Part shown: positions 33,417-42,160 of the stretch, piece by piece | Position numbering within the stretch: position 1 is the first letter of the stretch | Layout of the letters: every line of letters starts with the position of its first letter | Origin: Pseudomonadota bacterium | GTDB taxonomy: Bacteria > Myxococcota_A > UBA796 > GCA-2862545 | Length of the DNA: 43,847 nt | Assembly: GCA_002862545.1 (NCBI GenBank) | Contig: PKDJ01000300.1 | Location: 1-43,847, forward strand | Reading direction: 5' to 3' | The notes under the pieces: model-generated | What the model was told of the DNA's origin: nothing | Databases searched by the model: none | What the model saw: the letters and a program-made list of their open reading frames with translations, nothing else | Program-made: the position numbers and the translations under genes

Positions 33417-35252
33417 TCAGCCCCCGAACCACACGGGGCTGGTCCAGGCACGCTCCTGGACAGCGCGCGGTACCTCCGGGTCTTCGCAGGCCTCGGGGCG
33501 CGCGTCTTCGGGGTACAGGAGGCAGTCGCGCCACGACCAGCGGCACGTCGGCACCTCGACGACGCGGGCGTAGTAGAAGCCGGCCTGGTCGGGCGTCCAG
33601 TCCGGGTCTTCCCAGACCGTGCAGAGCTCGTCGGCGCCCTCGGGTGGCGCGCAGGTCGATTCGTCGACGGTGTCGCCGACTGCGCCCGCCACGTCGATGA
33701 CGTCGAGGTGCTCCCCAGAGGCATCGACCCAGCCCTTGACGATCTGGATGCGCTGCAGCGGCGAGCCCAGAGGGTCACGCAGCGCCTGGACGGCGATCCG
33801 GGGACGGCCGGACTGCAGATCTCCGCCCATCGGTGTGCCCCGCTGGTCGGCGACCTCGACGAAGTCTGGGCGGTCACACAGGTCGGTCGGAAGCTCGGAG
33901 CCCGCGAACAGCCGGACGGGGATGCGGGGGCCACTCGTGCCGTAGACCTCCCGACGCCGCAGGGCGTCGAAGATGGCGCCGCGGCTGTTCTCCTCGGCCC
34001 ACACCGCCACGAGTCCACCGGGGCTGTTGCGGATGCCGCCTGGGTTGAGCACGGGGTAGTCGAGGCGTCCCTCGGGCGTGCCCTCGAGCAGGCCGAGGTG
34101 GCCCTGCCAGTCGGCTTCGTCCACCTCGCCCGGGGTGCCGTTGTGGGTGTCGGTGCTCGCGACGAAGCCGAGCTTGTGAGGGTTCGCGCCGAGGCGTCGC
34201 TGCTCCGAGACTCCCGCGAGCAGGATGCCGCGAGCGAAGTCGAGGCGGGAGGCACAGCCGAGGTTCGCGATGCCGCCGGCACCAGGAACATCGCCGCAGT
34301 CATCGACCTGTCCGGGGCGAAGGCGCTCGAAGGTGCAGAGCTCGTCCATGGCGAAGCCCCCGATGCCATTGCGGCACTCGCTGTCGCCCTTGTGCTGGTA
34401 GATCTCGAGCAGGGGCTCGAAGGAGGCCCGTCGGGCAGCGGCATCGGCGTCCACGTACTCGACATCGAACAGGTTGCCGTTGGACTGGTTCGAGTTGTGC
34501 GGGATGGTGAGCACGTCGCAGCCCGTTCTGGCGTCGAGGCAGGTGCGGTCGAGCGCGCCCCAAAGCTCCTCGACCGTCGGAGCATCGAATGTGGAGGCCG
34601 GGAGTGCGGGCACCGCTGAGCCGCGGAAGAGCACGTTGCGATGCAGGTTGGAGACGTTGGTGGTGGACGACCACTCGTAGGCGACGAAGCTGGTGAACTC
34701 GCACGCGGAGGTGCGGTCGTAGGCGGCCTCGGCAGCGTCCTGCACCTGGATCCACACGTCCGCGGCATCGCCGAGACAGTCGACCGAGCTGCAGATCTCG
34801 TCGAAGCGCTCGGGCTCCTGGACGGCGAAGCGCGTGCCCCAGGCCTGGATCGAGGCGGGGGTGGCCGCGCGGTAGTCGACGCAGACGGGGTCGTCATAGG
34901 CTGGAGAGCCGGGCGTCGAGCAGGCCTGGACCTCGGCCAGGTACTCGCTGTGATCGGTGACGGCCGCGAAGTCGAGCGGCCGGTCGAGCTGAGTGGCCGT
35001 CGTACCCCGACCGTCGGCGCCCAGCGGCGGCAGCCAGACCTCCTCGCCTCGGGCGAAGGCGTAGGCGTCGTCGGGCGTGAGGCGCACATCGTAGATCCAC
35101 GCGTCGAAGGACAGGGCGGTGTGGACGTGCAGATCCCCCCACAGCAGGCGCCGCAGCGGCGTCGACTCGGCGCAGGGCTCGCGAGTGGGCGCTGGAGCCG
35201 CCGGAGGAGGAGCCGGAGCGCGGTCGCATGCCAGCAGCAGCGCCAGAATCAC
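33417..35252 (-). CDS. DUF3604 lipoprotein (PHP-like metal hydrolase fold)
   Basis: The 611-residue protein has a very short lipoprotein signal MILALLLAC (Cys9). The N-terminal metal motif LLWGDLHVHTALSFDA (Asp40, His42, His44) is followed by AVTDHSEYLAEVQ and later ASTDTHNGTPGEV. This is the DUF3604 pattern, related to PHP phosphoesterases. The family is common in marine Myxococcota and other bacteria with no firm reaction. The start is GTG, overlapping the stop of the deiodinase-like gene (GTGA), so the two are translationally coupled. The enzyme is likely on the outer membrane or in the periplasm. Confidence 0.85.
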   Translation of the reverse strand: MILALLLACDRAPAPPPAAPAPTREPCAESTPLRRLLWGDLHVHTALSFDAWIYDVRLTPDDAYAFARGEEVWLPPLGADGRGTTATQLDRPLDFAAVTDHSEYLAEVQACSTPGSPAYDDPVCVDYRAATPASIQAWGTRFAVQEPERFDEICSSVDCLGDAADVWIQVQDAAEAAYDRTSACEFTSFVAYEWSSTTNVSNLHRNVLFRGSAVPALPASTFDAPTVEELWGALDRTCLDARTGCDVLTIPHNSNQSNGNLFDVEYVDADAAARRASFEPLLEIYQHKGDSECRNGIGGFAMDELCTFERLRPGQVDDCGDVPGAGGIANLGCASRLDFARGILLAGVSEQRRLGANPHKLGFVASTDTHNGTPGEVDEADWQGHLGLLEGTPEGRLDYPVLNPGGIRNSPGGLVAVWAEENSRGAIFDALRRREVYGTSGPRIPVRLFAGSELPTDLCDRPDFVEVADQRGTPMGGDLQSGRPRIAVQALRDPLGSPLQRIQIVKGWVDASGEHLDVIDVAGAVGDTVDESTCAPPEGADELCTVWEDPDWTPDQAGFYYARVVEVPTCRWSWRDCLLYPEDARPEACEDPEVPRAVQERAWTSPVWFGG

Positions 35253-35947
35253 TGGAGCAGCGCCTCGACGCTGCCAACGAAGGTACCCGGATCGAACCAG
35301 TCGTGGACGGCGTGGAGCTTACGGTCCTGACCGATCAGGAAGGCGCCGTTGGGGACGGTGCCGTAGGAGCACCAGACGGGGTTCTCCATGGGCTCCACCA
35401 GCACGAGGGTCTTGGGGGAGCCGTCGACCGCCCGCGCGAGCTCGACGCGCTCCTCGAACGAGCGATCCAGGGGCTTGTCGCTGAACTTCAGTGGCCAGGA
35501 GTCGCCGCGGTACGGAGAGGGGTCACCCTCGCCGGGGTGTGCCTCGGGCCCGTGGACGACGACGACGTGCAGCTGATCGCCGAAGTTCTTGGCGATGCGG
35601 TCGATCTGCTTGCGCTTCTTTCGGTACACGGGGCAGGAGTAGCTGCCCGTGAACAGGGCGACGGGCTTGTCCTCGAGAAGCTCGGACAGCGTGTGCGTCG
35701 CGCCGTCGACATCTTGGAGAGAGAACTCGAAGGCGGCGTCGCCAGCCTCGACGAAGACCTCAAGCTCAGCGTGATTCTCGGGGCTCCAGTCTCCAGAGAA
35801 GCAGCCGCCGCTGGCGGTCTTCAGGGCCGCGGTCTCGGGAGCTTCCGAAGCGACGGGAGCGCTCGGAGCGGCCGCAGGGGCATCAGACTTCTTGGGGGCT
35901 GCATCGCCACCGAGGAGGCTGCAGCCGACGAGGGTGAGCAAGAACAA
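35249..35947 (-). CDS. Deiodinase-like thioredoxin-fold lipoprotein
   Basis: The chosen start is TTG at 35947, preceded by GGAGAG (35951-35956). It gives MFLLTLVGC, a short lipoprotein signal like that of the next gene. A Pro/Ala linker follows, then a thioredoxin-like domain: PVALFTGSYSCPVYRK (Cys105 where deiodinases have selenocysteine), VVVVHGPEAHP (matching EEAHP of deiodinases), RSFEERVELARAV and YGTVPNGAFLI. This order matches the iodothyronine deiodinase family, which has bacterial Cys forms of unknown substrate. A longer frame from a GTG at 36055 is possible but lacks a normal signal. The 3' end overlaps the DUF3604 start. Confidence 0.65.
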   Translation of the reverse strand: MFLLTLVGCSLLGGDAAPKKSDAPAAAPSAPVASEAPETAALKTASGGCFSGDWSPENHAELEVFVEAGDAAFEFSLQDVDGATHTLSELLEDKPVALFTGSYSCPVYRKKRKQIDRIAKNFGDQLHVVVVHGPEAHPGEGDPSPYRGDSWPLKFSDKPLDRSFEERVELARAVDGSPKTLVLVEPMENPVWCSYGTVPNGAFLIGQDRKLHAVHDWFDPGTFVGSVEALLQ

Positions 35948-36098
35948 GATCTCTCCAGGTTTGGCTCGGGCATGGACGCCCGACGAGCGGGGAGGATGAG
36001 TGAGACTCGTGCCGACACGCCCTAGCTTACTCGCATGCTTCCGGGCGTGGGACACGTCTGCGGGCCGCGGTCAGTCGGCTCGGGGTGCGGAGCGGCCC

Positions 36099-37067
36099 TC
36101 ACAGATCGTTCAGTCGGTCGACCACGGCGAAGAGGTCACCCGTGGAGAACCAGTCGACGGCCACCAAGGTTGCGGGTCTGCCCCACTCGGCCTCGCACTC
36201 CCGCACTCGCGCCTCGAGCACGGCTGCGCTGTTCGTGGTGGGTGCAGCGCCCTGGTCGGGGAGCCCGATGGAGGTGCTGAGCCAGTGGTTCACGAGGAAC
36301 AGGGCGTTGTCACCCGATCCGCGGTTCAGGTCGCAGGACATGTCCTCGAGGCGCGTGAAGCTGTAGGGCGTGTCGAAGCCGAGGTCCCAGAAGTTGTGGA
36401 GCCAGGACGGTGGCGCGCGACCGGACTGTGCGGTGACCAGCAGGGGTGTGCCCGCCTCGATCAGGCTGCCGAGCGTCGGCCAGTCCCCCCCGTCGTGGGA
36501 GTAGGCGAAGGGCGTGAGCCCCGCCGCGTCGAAGTCGTCCTCGATGGCGTCCGGAGAGGCGTAGTCCTCGTACAGCAGGATCACCACCTCGCGGGGGTTG
36601 TCCTCGAAGAAGGTCCGCAGTGCGCGCAGTGCGTCGACGTGGGGGATGCTGCCGAGGGCGCAGGGGCCATGACACAGCAGGCGCTCGCCGCCCTCGTCAT
36701 AGACATCGAGCAGCACACCGCGCACACCCCGCTCGAGCTGCTGCGCCAGGCCCAGCTCGTGGTTGGCGTTGAACACGCTGAACCCGGCATCCAGCGAGGC
36801 GTGGCCATTGTGGGTCGTCGGAAAGGTGACCTCGTCGAGCGGTCGGTCGCACAGGGCGACGTGCCCGTTGCAGGCCAAGGGGCTCGAGGGGTCCGTGCCG
36901 CCGGAGCCACTGCCTGCGGGGGTCGAGCCGGTCGCGGAGCCGGCCGTTGCGCCGGACGACGCGGCGCCACCCGAGGTGAGCGCGGTGTCGCCAGTCGGGG
37001 TGGCCTTGTCGGACGACGCTCCACAGGCGAGCAGCACACTGCAGAGAATGGGAGGTAGCCAGTGCAT
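36099..37067 (-). CDS. PI-PLC-like phosphodiesterase lipoprotein
   Basis: The 322-residue protein has a lipoprotein signal (SVLLAC, Cys15), a Ser/Gly/Thr-rich linker (about 16-64) and a PLC-X-like TIM barrel: FPTTHNGHASLDAGF with the first catalytic His86, RGVRGVLLDVYDE, LCHGPCALG, then REVVILLYEDYAS. This fits the PLC-like phosphodiesterase superfamily (phosphatidylinositol phospholipase C and relatives). It may cleave glycerophosphodiesters or phospholipid head groups outside the inner membrane. It lies 9 bp after the PaaN-like gene, so it is likely the last gene of that operon. Confidence 0.75.
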   Translation of the reverse strand: MHWLPPILCSVLLACGASSDKATPTGDTALTSGGAASSGATAGSATGSTPAGSGSGGTDPSSPLACNGHVALCDRPLDEVTFPTTHNGHASLDAGFSVFNANHELGLAQQLERGVRGVLLDVYDEGGERLLCHGPCALGSIPHVDALRALRTFFEDNPREVVILLYEDYASPDAIEDDFDAAGLTPFAYSHDGGDWPTLGSLIEAGTPLLVTAQSGRAPPSWLHNFWDLGFDTPYSFTRLEDMSCDLNRGSGDNALFLVNHWLSTSIGLPDQGAAPTTNSAAVLEARVRECEAEWGRPATLVAVDWFSTGDLFAVVDRLNDL

Positions 37068-37076
37068 CGCGGCAGT

Positions 37077-38714
37077 CTATCCGATGGTGCGCTCGACCTT
37101 GCTCTGGACCACCCGGAAGCGGCGTGCGACGAACGCGGGATCGGTGAGGCAGGCCGTGCCGGCTGGGTTGAGGCCGGTGACGTGGTAGTCGCTGAAGGCG
37201 GCGGTGAAGTTCATCGGTCGCTGTCGCACGAGGTTGATGCCCACCGAGGCACCGGCGTCCCAGAAGGCGGCCTCGGTTGCGGCGACGCGGTCTGGTGAGA
37301 CGTACGCGTAGGAGGCGATGGCGCCGTGGCGTCGCGCATCGTCGGCGGCGCCCAAGAGGGCCGCGGCGGGGCTCTCGGCCTCGATCACGAAGCTCATCGG
37401 TCCGAAGTGCTCCCGCTGCGCGAGCGCGCGCACCTCAGCTGTGAGCCGACGGATCAACGGGGTTGCTGTGCGCGCTCGTGGAAACTCGGGGTGCGCGTAG
37501 GGTGTGCCCTCCCGGATGAGGTCTGCTCCGCGGAGCGCGCTCATGGCCTCCAGGGTCGCCGGGCTGTGCAGAGCGCCACAGATCGCGGCTGCGTGGCTGG
37601 GGTCTGCAAGGTGAGCATCTACCGCCGCGACCAGGCGCTCCACGACCTCGTCGCGAGGCACCAGGTGCTCACCGTCCCTGACGTGCGGAGGAATCCACAG
37701 GTTCTGGGGCGCGGTGCACATCTGGGCCGAGAACAAGGAGAGGCCGTGAGCGATGGCGCCGAGGGCGTCCTCGAGGTCGTCGGCGCCCTCGAGGACGACG
37801 GCGTTGCAGCCTGCCGTCTCGGTGTACACCTGAAGGTGAGCCCAGCGGCGCTCCAGGTGGGCACCGAAGCGCTGGCCGCCGGTGAAGTCGACGATGCGGG
37901 TCGCCGTGTGGGCGAGCAGGTGCTCGCCGATGGGAGCGGACCAGGTGTCGGGCGCGAGGGTGAGCACGTTCGGATCGCAGCCAGCCTCGGCGAGCACGCG
38001 TCGGGCGGCCTGGACCGCGAGGGCGACCGGGAGGATGGTGTCGGGGTGGGGCTTGACCACCACGGGATTGCCCGTCGCCAGGTTCGCGAGGAGCGCCGGA
38101 TAGAGGTTCCAGGCCGGATAGCTGCCGCAGGCGAAGACCACGGCGACGCCCACCGGTCGGAGGCGGTAGCGCTTGTCGAGGGTGGCCTCGTGTCTGCCGA
38201 AGCGGCGGGTGTAGGACGCCGACCGCGGCATGCTGTCCATCGCCGTCCAGGCGGCGGCCAGGGCCTCGAGCCCTCGGTCCAGGGAGCTGGCTCCCGAGCC
38301 GGCGAAGGCCAGCATGAAGGCCTGACCTGTGGTGTGCATGGTGGCGTAGGCGTTCTCGAAGCACTGGTCGGCCCAGGCGCCCAAGATCCGCAGCGACAGG
38401 TCGACGCGCTCCTCGGGTGAGCGCGCTCGCCAGCCCGGCCAGGCAGCGTGGATCCGCTCGAAGAGCGCATCGATGTCAGGGGCGGTGTAGGTGACACCGA
38501 GGGGCTCGGCCGTGAAGGGGGACACCTCGGCGCCCAGCGTGAGCGTGCCGGGGGTTCCGACGTCCAGGTGGCGACCGCAGCGCGCCTCGAAGGCTGCCTT
38601 GCCCCGCTCATGGGCCCCCTCGGGGTGCCGTCGTCGACTGGGGGACTCGACGAAGGGGCTGTACGCCTCCCGGGTGCGGAGCGCCTCCACGGCGCCGTCC
38701 AGCCACTCCCTCAC
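37077..38714 (-). CDS. PaaN-like aldehyde dehydrogenase
   Basis: The protein has about 545 residues and starts at a GTG at 38714 whose TGA overlap with the lipocalin-like stop gives GTGA coupling. The N-terminal part (REAYSPFVESPS, EGAHERGKAAFEA) is typical of PaaN-type ALDHs. The ALDH core has FACGSYPAWNLYPALLA, NPVVVKPHP, Glu299 in TETAG and catalytic Cys333 in SAQMCTAPQN. PaaN proteins act on aldehydes in phenylacetate breakdown, but no other paa genes are here. Next to a carotenoid oxygenase, an apocarotenal or other aromatic aldehyde is a plausible substrate (inference). Confidence 0.8.
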   Translation of the reverse strand: MREWLDGAVEALRTREAYSPFVESPSRRRHPEGAHERGKAAFEARCGRHLDVGTPGTLTLGAEVSPFTAEPLGVTYTAPDIDALFERIHAAWPGWRARSPEERVDLSLRILGAWADQCFENAYATMHTTGQAFMLAFAGSGASSLDRGLEALAAAWTAMDSMPRSASYTRRFGRHEATLDKRYRLRPVGVAVVFACGSYPAWNLYPALLANLATGNPVVVKPHPDTILPVALAVQAARRVLAEAGCDPNVLTLAPDTWSAPIGEHLLAHTATRIVDFTGGQRFGAHLERRWAHLQVYTETAGCNAVVLEGADDLEDALGAIAHGLSLFSAQMCTAPQNLWIPPHVRDGEHLVPRDEVVERLVAAVDAHLADPSHAAAICGALHSPATLEAMSALRGADLIREGTPYAHPEFPRARTATPLIRRLTAEVRALAQREHFGPMSFVIEAESPAAALLGAADDARRHGAIASYAYVSPDRVAATEAAFWDAGASVGINLVRQRPMNFTAAFSDYHVTGLNPAGTACLTDPAFVARRFRVVQSKVERTIG

Positions 38715-39151
38715 AGCCGCCTCCAGGTCAGGACGAAGGTTCGGTCGACGCCCGAGCGGGCGGACACGACGTAGGACAAGACCAGCTGCGCCCCGTCGAG
38801 TCGCACGTGACGTCGCTGCTCCCGCCCGACCACCTCGGGGACGAGAGCCTGCTCGACCGTGTGCACCACCTCCTCCCCGTCGAGGCGCCACCGGCCTGCG
38901 TAGGAGAGGTAGCCGTCGAAGGCCGCGGCCTTGGCCTCGGGGGCGGCTCGTGCGGAGGTCTCGAGCGCCTGTCCGAGCGGCGCACGTGAAGCGCGCGAGA
39001 GCACCGCCGACATGTGGCCGCTCTCGGTGTACAGGAGGCGGCCCTGGGCGTCTGGGCCGTAGGGGAGCCGGTCGGGTCGGCCGTCGGCATAGCGGATGCG
39101 GCAGTCCACGAGCGCCCAGGCTCCACTCAGACGGGCGGGGCTCAGCGCCAC
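38711..39151 (-). CDS. Lipocalin-like domain protein
   Basis: The 146-residue protein has LSGAWALVDCRIRYADGRPD, then YGPDAQGRLLYTESGHMSA, the start pattern of the lipocalin-like family (PF13924-type), and ends in beta strands (VDRTFVLTWRRL). It starts at a GTG at 39151 that overlaps the carotenoid oxygenase stop by 10 bases, and its stop overlaps the PaaN-like start. There is no signal peptide. Family members form a small beta-barrel for hydrophobic ligands. Its place between a cleavage oxygenase and an ALDH suggests it binds or hands over the cleavage product. Confidence 0.75.
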   Translation of the reverse strand: MALSPARLSGAWALVDCRIRYADGRPDRLPYGPDAQGRLLYTESGHMSAVLSRASRAPLGQALETSARAAPEAKAAAFDGYLSYAGRWRLDGEEVVHTVEQALVPEVVGREQRRHVRLDGAQLVLSYVVSARSGVDRTFVLTWRRL

Positions 39152-40614
39152 TGAGCGCCGTCCACCCACGTCGCGTGGAAGCCGGCGGGCACACGCACGG
39201 GGAGCGGCACGGTGGCGACCGGCCCTGCGCTGATGTCGGCGGCGTCGAACACCAAGCAGGCGCTCGACCAGTCGGTGGTGTCCGTGACGAAGGTCATCAC
39301 CCAGCCGTCGTCCTCGGCGCATCCGCCGGGGCGTGGGGCGAAGGGGGCCTCGGAGCCGAACACGCCCGGGCCGTAGGCATACCGCTGGGTCGCGCCGGTG
39401 TGCAGATCGACCTTCACGAGCGCGTCGAAGGTCGCAGGGATCTCGTACGGAATCTCAGCCAGGTAGGCGTAGCGGTTGCGTCGGCCGAGCCAGGACCCCG
39501 AGATCATCGGGAACTCGGCGTTGCGGTCGTCGAGCTGCCGCTCCGAGGTCGCGCCGGTTGCGAGGTCCATCCGCCACTCGTGCAGGTTGGCCTGGAGCTT
39601 GATGCCCGAGAGCATGGCTGCGATGCGTCCATCGGCAGGGTCGGGCCGGAGCGTGGGGTCGTCGGTGCGGCACCCGACCATCACGACGGTGTCGTCTTCC
39701 TCCCAGCAGTTCACGACGTGGAGCATGTAGCAGGGCGTGAACTCGAACCAGCGCACGTCGGCGTCGGTGCCAAAGCGCGGGATCACGCCGAACCGCGTCG
39801 GTACTTCGCGATGAAACAGCGGGACCCGCTTGCCGGTTCGGGCGAAGTGCTCGGGGTCGAAGAATATTGGAAAATCGTGGAGGATACTGAAGCGTGGCGT
39901 CACGCCGAGGTCGTGCGGACGGCGCGGCCCCGGCAGGGTGATCGCGGTGCGATGGACCGTGCCGTCCGGTCGCAGGACGCCGTAGTGCATGTACGGGGGC
40001 CGGTCGCCGTAGCCGAAGAACAGAAAATCACCGGTGCTCGGGTCGACCTTCGAGTGGGCGGAGAGCCGCCTCGGAAGGCGGCCTCCCGCGTCGTAGATCC
40101 CGCGGGTCTCCAGGGTCGCCGGGTCGAGGTCGTAGAGCTGACCCGACTCGTACCAGAGCGCCAGGACGCGGCCGTCCAGCGCGATGAGATCGGTGTTCGC
40201 GGTGTCCTTGAGAGGGCCTCCGGGCAGCGAGAAGTCGAAGGGGCCGAGCACGCCGCCCCAGACCGTCTGGCCGGTCTCGGCCTCGTGACGAAGGCCGCGC
40301 GTCTGGACCCACCGCGACCGGTAGCGGGCGCGGCCGTCCTCGAACCACACGCCGTGAACCATGCCGTCGCCGTCGAACCAGTGGTAGCGGTTGATGGGAG
40401 CAAAGCGGCTGTTGGGGCCGTTGCGCAGATAGGCCCCGCGGAGCTCCCGTGGCAGCTCGCCGTGGACGGGGAGCGCGGTCTCTTCGCACTCGTGGGTCAC
40501 CGGCGCGAAGAGTCCATGCAGGTAGGGGTTGTCGATGTCGCCGATCCACGGAGGCGCGTCGGTCGGGATGGACGAGCCGAGCGCCTTTGGGTGTCGCTCG
40601 GTGATGGGGAGCAT
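39142..40614 (-). CDS. Carotenoid cleavage oxygenase family protein
   Basis: The 490-residue protein has the seven-bladed propeller layout of carotenoid/stilbene cleavage oxygenases (RPE65/CCD). The four iron-binding His fit His187 (LSAHSKVDP), His234 (RPHDLGVTPRF), His299 (CYMLHVVNCWEED) and His480 (AGFHATWV). The N terminus holds LRGAYLRNGPNSRF and YHWFDGDGMVHGV, both family signatures. The enzyme cuts a C=C bond of carotenoids, apocarotenoids or stilbenes with O2. The start at 40614 has GGAG upstream on the minus strand. It heads a coupled cassette with lipocalin-like and ALDH genes. Confidence 0.88.
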   Translation of the reverse strand: MLPITERHPKALGSSIPTDAPPWIGDIDNPYLHGLFAPVTHECEETALPVHGELPRELRGAYLRNGPNSRFAPINRYHWFDGDGMVHGVWFEDGRARYRSRWVQTRGLRHEAETGQTVWGGVLGPFDFSLPGGPLKDTANTDLIALDGRVLALWYESGQLYDLDPATLETRGIYDAGGRLPRRLSAHSKVDPSTGDFLFFGYGDRPPYMHYGVLRPDGTVHRTAITLPGPRRPHDLGVTPRFSILHDFPIFFDPEHFARTGKRVPLFHREVPTRFGVIPRFGTDADVRWFEFTPCYMLHVVNCWEEDDTVVMVGCRTDDPTLRPDPADGRIAAMLSGIKLQANLHEWRMDLATGATSERQLDDRNAEFPMISGSWLGRRNRYAYLAEIPYEIPATFDALVKVDLHTGATQRYAYGPGVFGSEAPFAPRPGGCAEDDGWVMTFVTDTTDWSSACLVFDAADISAGPVATVPLPVRVPAGFHATWVDGAQWR

Positions 40615-40679
40615 GAGCGTCTCCTGCGCTTCGGTTTCCCTACCACACCTGCGCGCGCTACCCGCTGTCGGGAGGTTCG

Positions 40680-42080
40680 ATGCTCTGGTTGTGTGCAGCA
40701 CTCGCCACCGCGGCACCGCTCGACAAGGTGCTCGACGACATCCTCGACGACCCGGCCTACGCGGGTGCCACGGCCACCGCGCTCGTCGTCGATCTCGACA
40801 GTGGAGCGGTGCTCTACGAGCGTGAGGCGGATCGGCGTGTGTTGCCCGCGAGCGTCGTCAAGTGGGTGACGGCCGTCGCCGCCGCGGAGCGACTTGGGCT
40901 CGATCACACCTTCGAGACATCGATTCTCGCGACGGGGCCTGTGAAGGGAGGGGTCCTCTCGGGAGACCTGGTGATTCGCGGTGACGGGGATCCGTCGCTC
41001 GGCGGCGACGACCCCGAGGGGCTGTTGCGCGCATGGGCCAAGGAACTCTCCGGAGCCGGCGTGACGCAGGTGGCGGGAGAGCTGGTGGTCGACCCGACCA
41101 TCATTGGTGATCCGCCACTCGGTGCGGGCTGGGCTTGGGACGACACGCCCTACGGCTTCAGTGCACCTCTCGCGGGACTGAATCTCGGCCACAACATGAT
41201 GGAGTGGTCGGCCCGGGCAGCTGCCGATGGAGAGCGAGTCGAGGTCGGCCCGGGCTTGTGGGCTCCCTGCGTGGAGGATCTGGCCATCGCGGCGCGCACG
41301 GGAGCGGGCGAGCGCGTGCGGGTCCAGGCCGATCCGTTTGGCCCACCCGCCGTGATCGGTGGGCTGAAGGAGGGAGCGCGACAGCGGGTCAGGCTGCCGA
41401 TCCCGAGGCCCCCGCTGTGCTTCGCACGGGTCTTTCGGGCTGTGCTGTCGGAGGAGGGGGTCGAGGTCGCCGGTGGAGCCCGTGTCGGTGCGACGGCCGA
41501 GGGAGCGCGGGTGCTCGCCGTCCATCGGAGTCCACCCCTGCGCGAGCTGCTGCAGATCATGCTGGAGCAGAGCCAGAACCTCTACGCCGAGGCCATCGCC
41601 CGGGCGCTCGATCCGTCGGAGGTGCGCACCTGGCGCGGCGCCTCCGAGCAGCTGACCACCGTGCTCGGCGCGGCTGGAGCGCCAGAGGACAGCTTCCGTC
41701 TCCGAGACGGGTCCGGACTCTCCCGCTACGACCTGATCACGGCGCGGGCGCTGGTGCAGCTGACGGCGTACGCATCGCGGCAGCCCGGGTACGAGGCGCT
41801 CTCCGAGGCGCTCCCGGTCGCGGGCCGCACGGGGACCCTCTCGCGTCGTCTCACGGGCACGGCGGCCGAGGGGCGGGTGCGGGGGAAGACCGGCTCGATG
41901 ACCGGTGTGCGCAACATCGTCGGCACGGTCGAGGACGCCTCGGGACGCACGCTGGCCTTCGCCTTGCTCGTGGATGGCTTCATCACCGCGCAGAGTGCGG
42001 CCATCGCAGTTCAGGACGAGGCGCTCGTGGCGCTCGCTGTGTCTCGGGGCGGGAAGGTCCGCCGACGCGATCTGCGGTGA
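40680..42080 (+). CDS. dacB: D-Ala-D-Ala carboxypeptidase/endopeptidase, PBP4 (DacB) type
   Basis: The 466-residue protein has a signal peptide (MLWLCAALATAAP) and the three penicillin-binding motifs: Ser58-x2-Lys61 in PASVVKW, Ser298-x-Asn300 in EQSQNLYAE, and Lys403-Thr-Gly in RGKTGSM. Between the first two motifs lies the large insert typical of S13 (PBP4) peptidases. It trims peptidoglycan stem peptides or cross-links in the periplasm. GGGAGG stands just before the ATG. It is divergent from the carotenoid oxygenase with 65 bp between. Confidence 0.88.
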   Translation: MLWLCAALATAAPLDKVLDDILDDPAYAGATATALVVDLDSGAVLYEREADRRVLPASVVKWVTAVAAAERLGLDHTFETSILATGPVKGGVLSGDLVIRGDGDPSLGGDDPEGLLRAWAKELSGAGVTQVAGELVVDPTIIGDPPLGAGWAWDDTPYGFSAPLAGLNLGHNMMEWSARAAADGERVEVGPGLWAPCVEDLAIAARTGAGERVRVQADPFGPPAVIGGLKEGARQRVRLPIPRPPLCFARVFRAVLSEEGVEVAGGARVGATAEGARVLAVHRSPPLRELLQIMLEQSQNLYAEAIARALDPSEVRTWRGASEQLTTVLGAAGAPEDSFRLRDGSGLSRYDLITARALVQLTAYASRQPGYEALSEALPVAGRTGTLSRRLTGTAAEGRVRGKTGSMTGVRNIVGTVEDASGRTLAFALLVDGFITAQSAAIAVQDEALVALAVSRGGKVRRRDLR

Positions 42081-42160
42081 GGTAGACCACCAAAGTGTGC
42101 GGGAATCGGCGTTAACTGGATCTCATCGGACGAGCACCGGGATGTCGACAGGGAGGAAAG

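Noticed and set aside
38491-40869. 792-residue open frame on the plus strand
   Set aside because: It crosses three convincing minus-strand genes and is Arg/Ala-rich noise.
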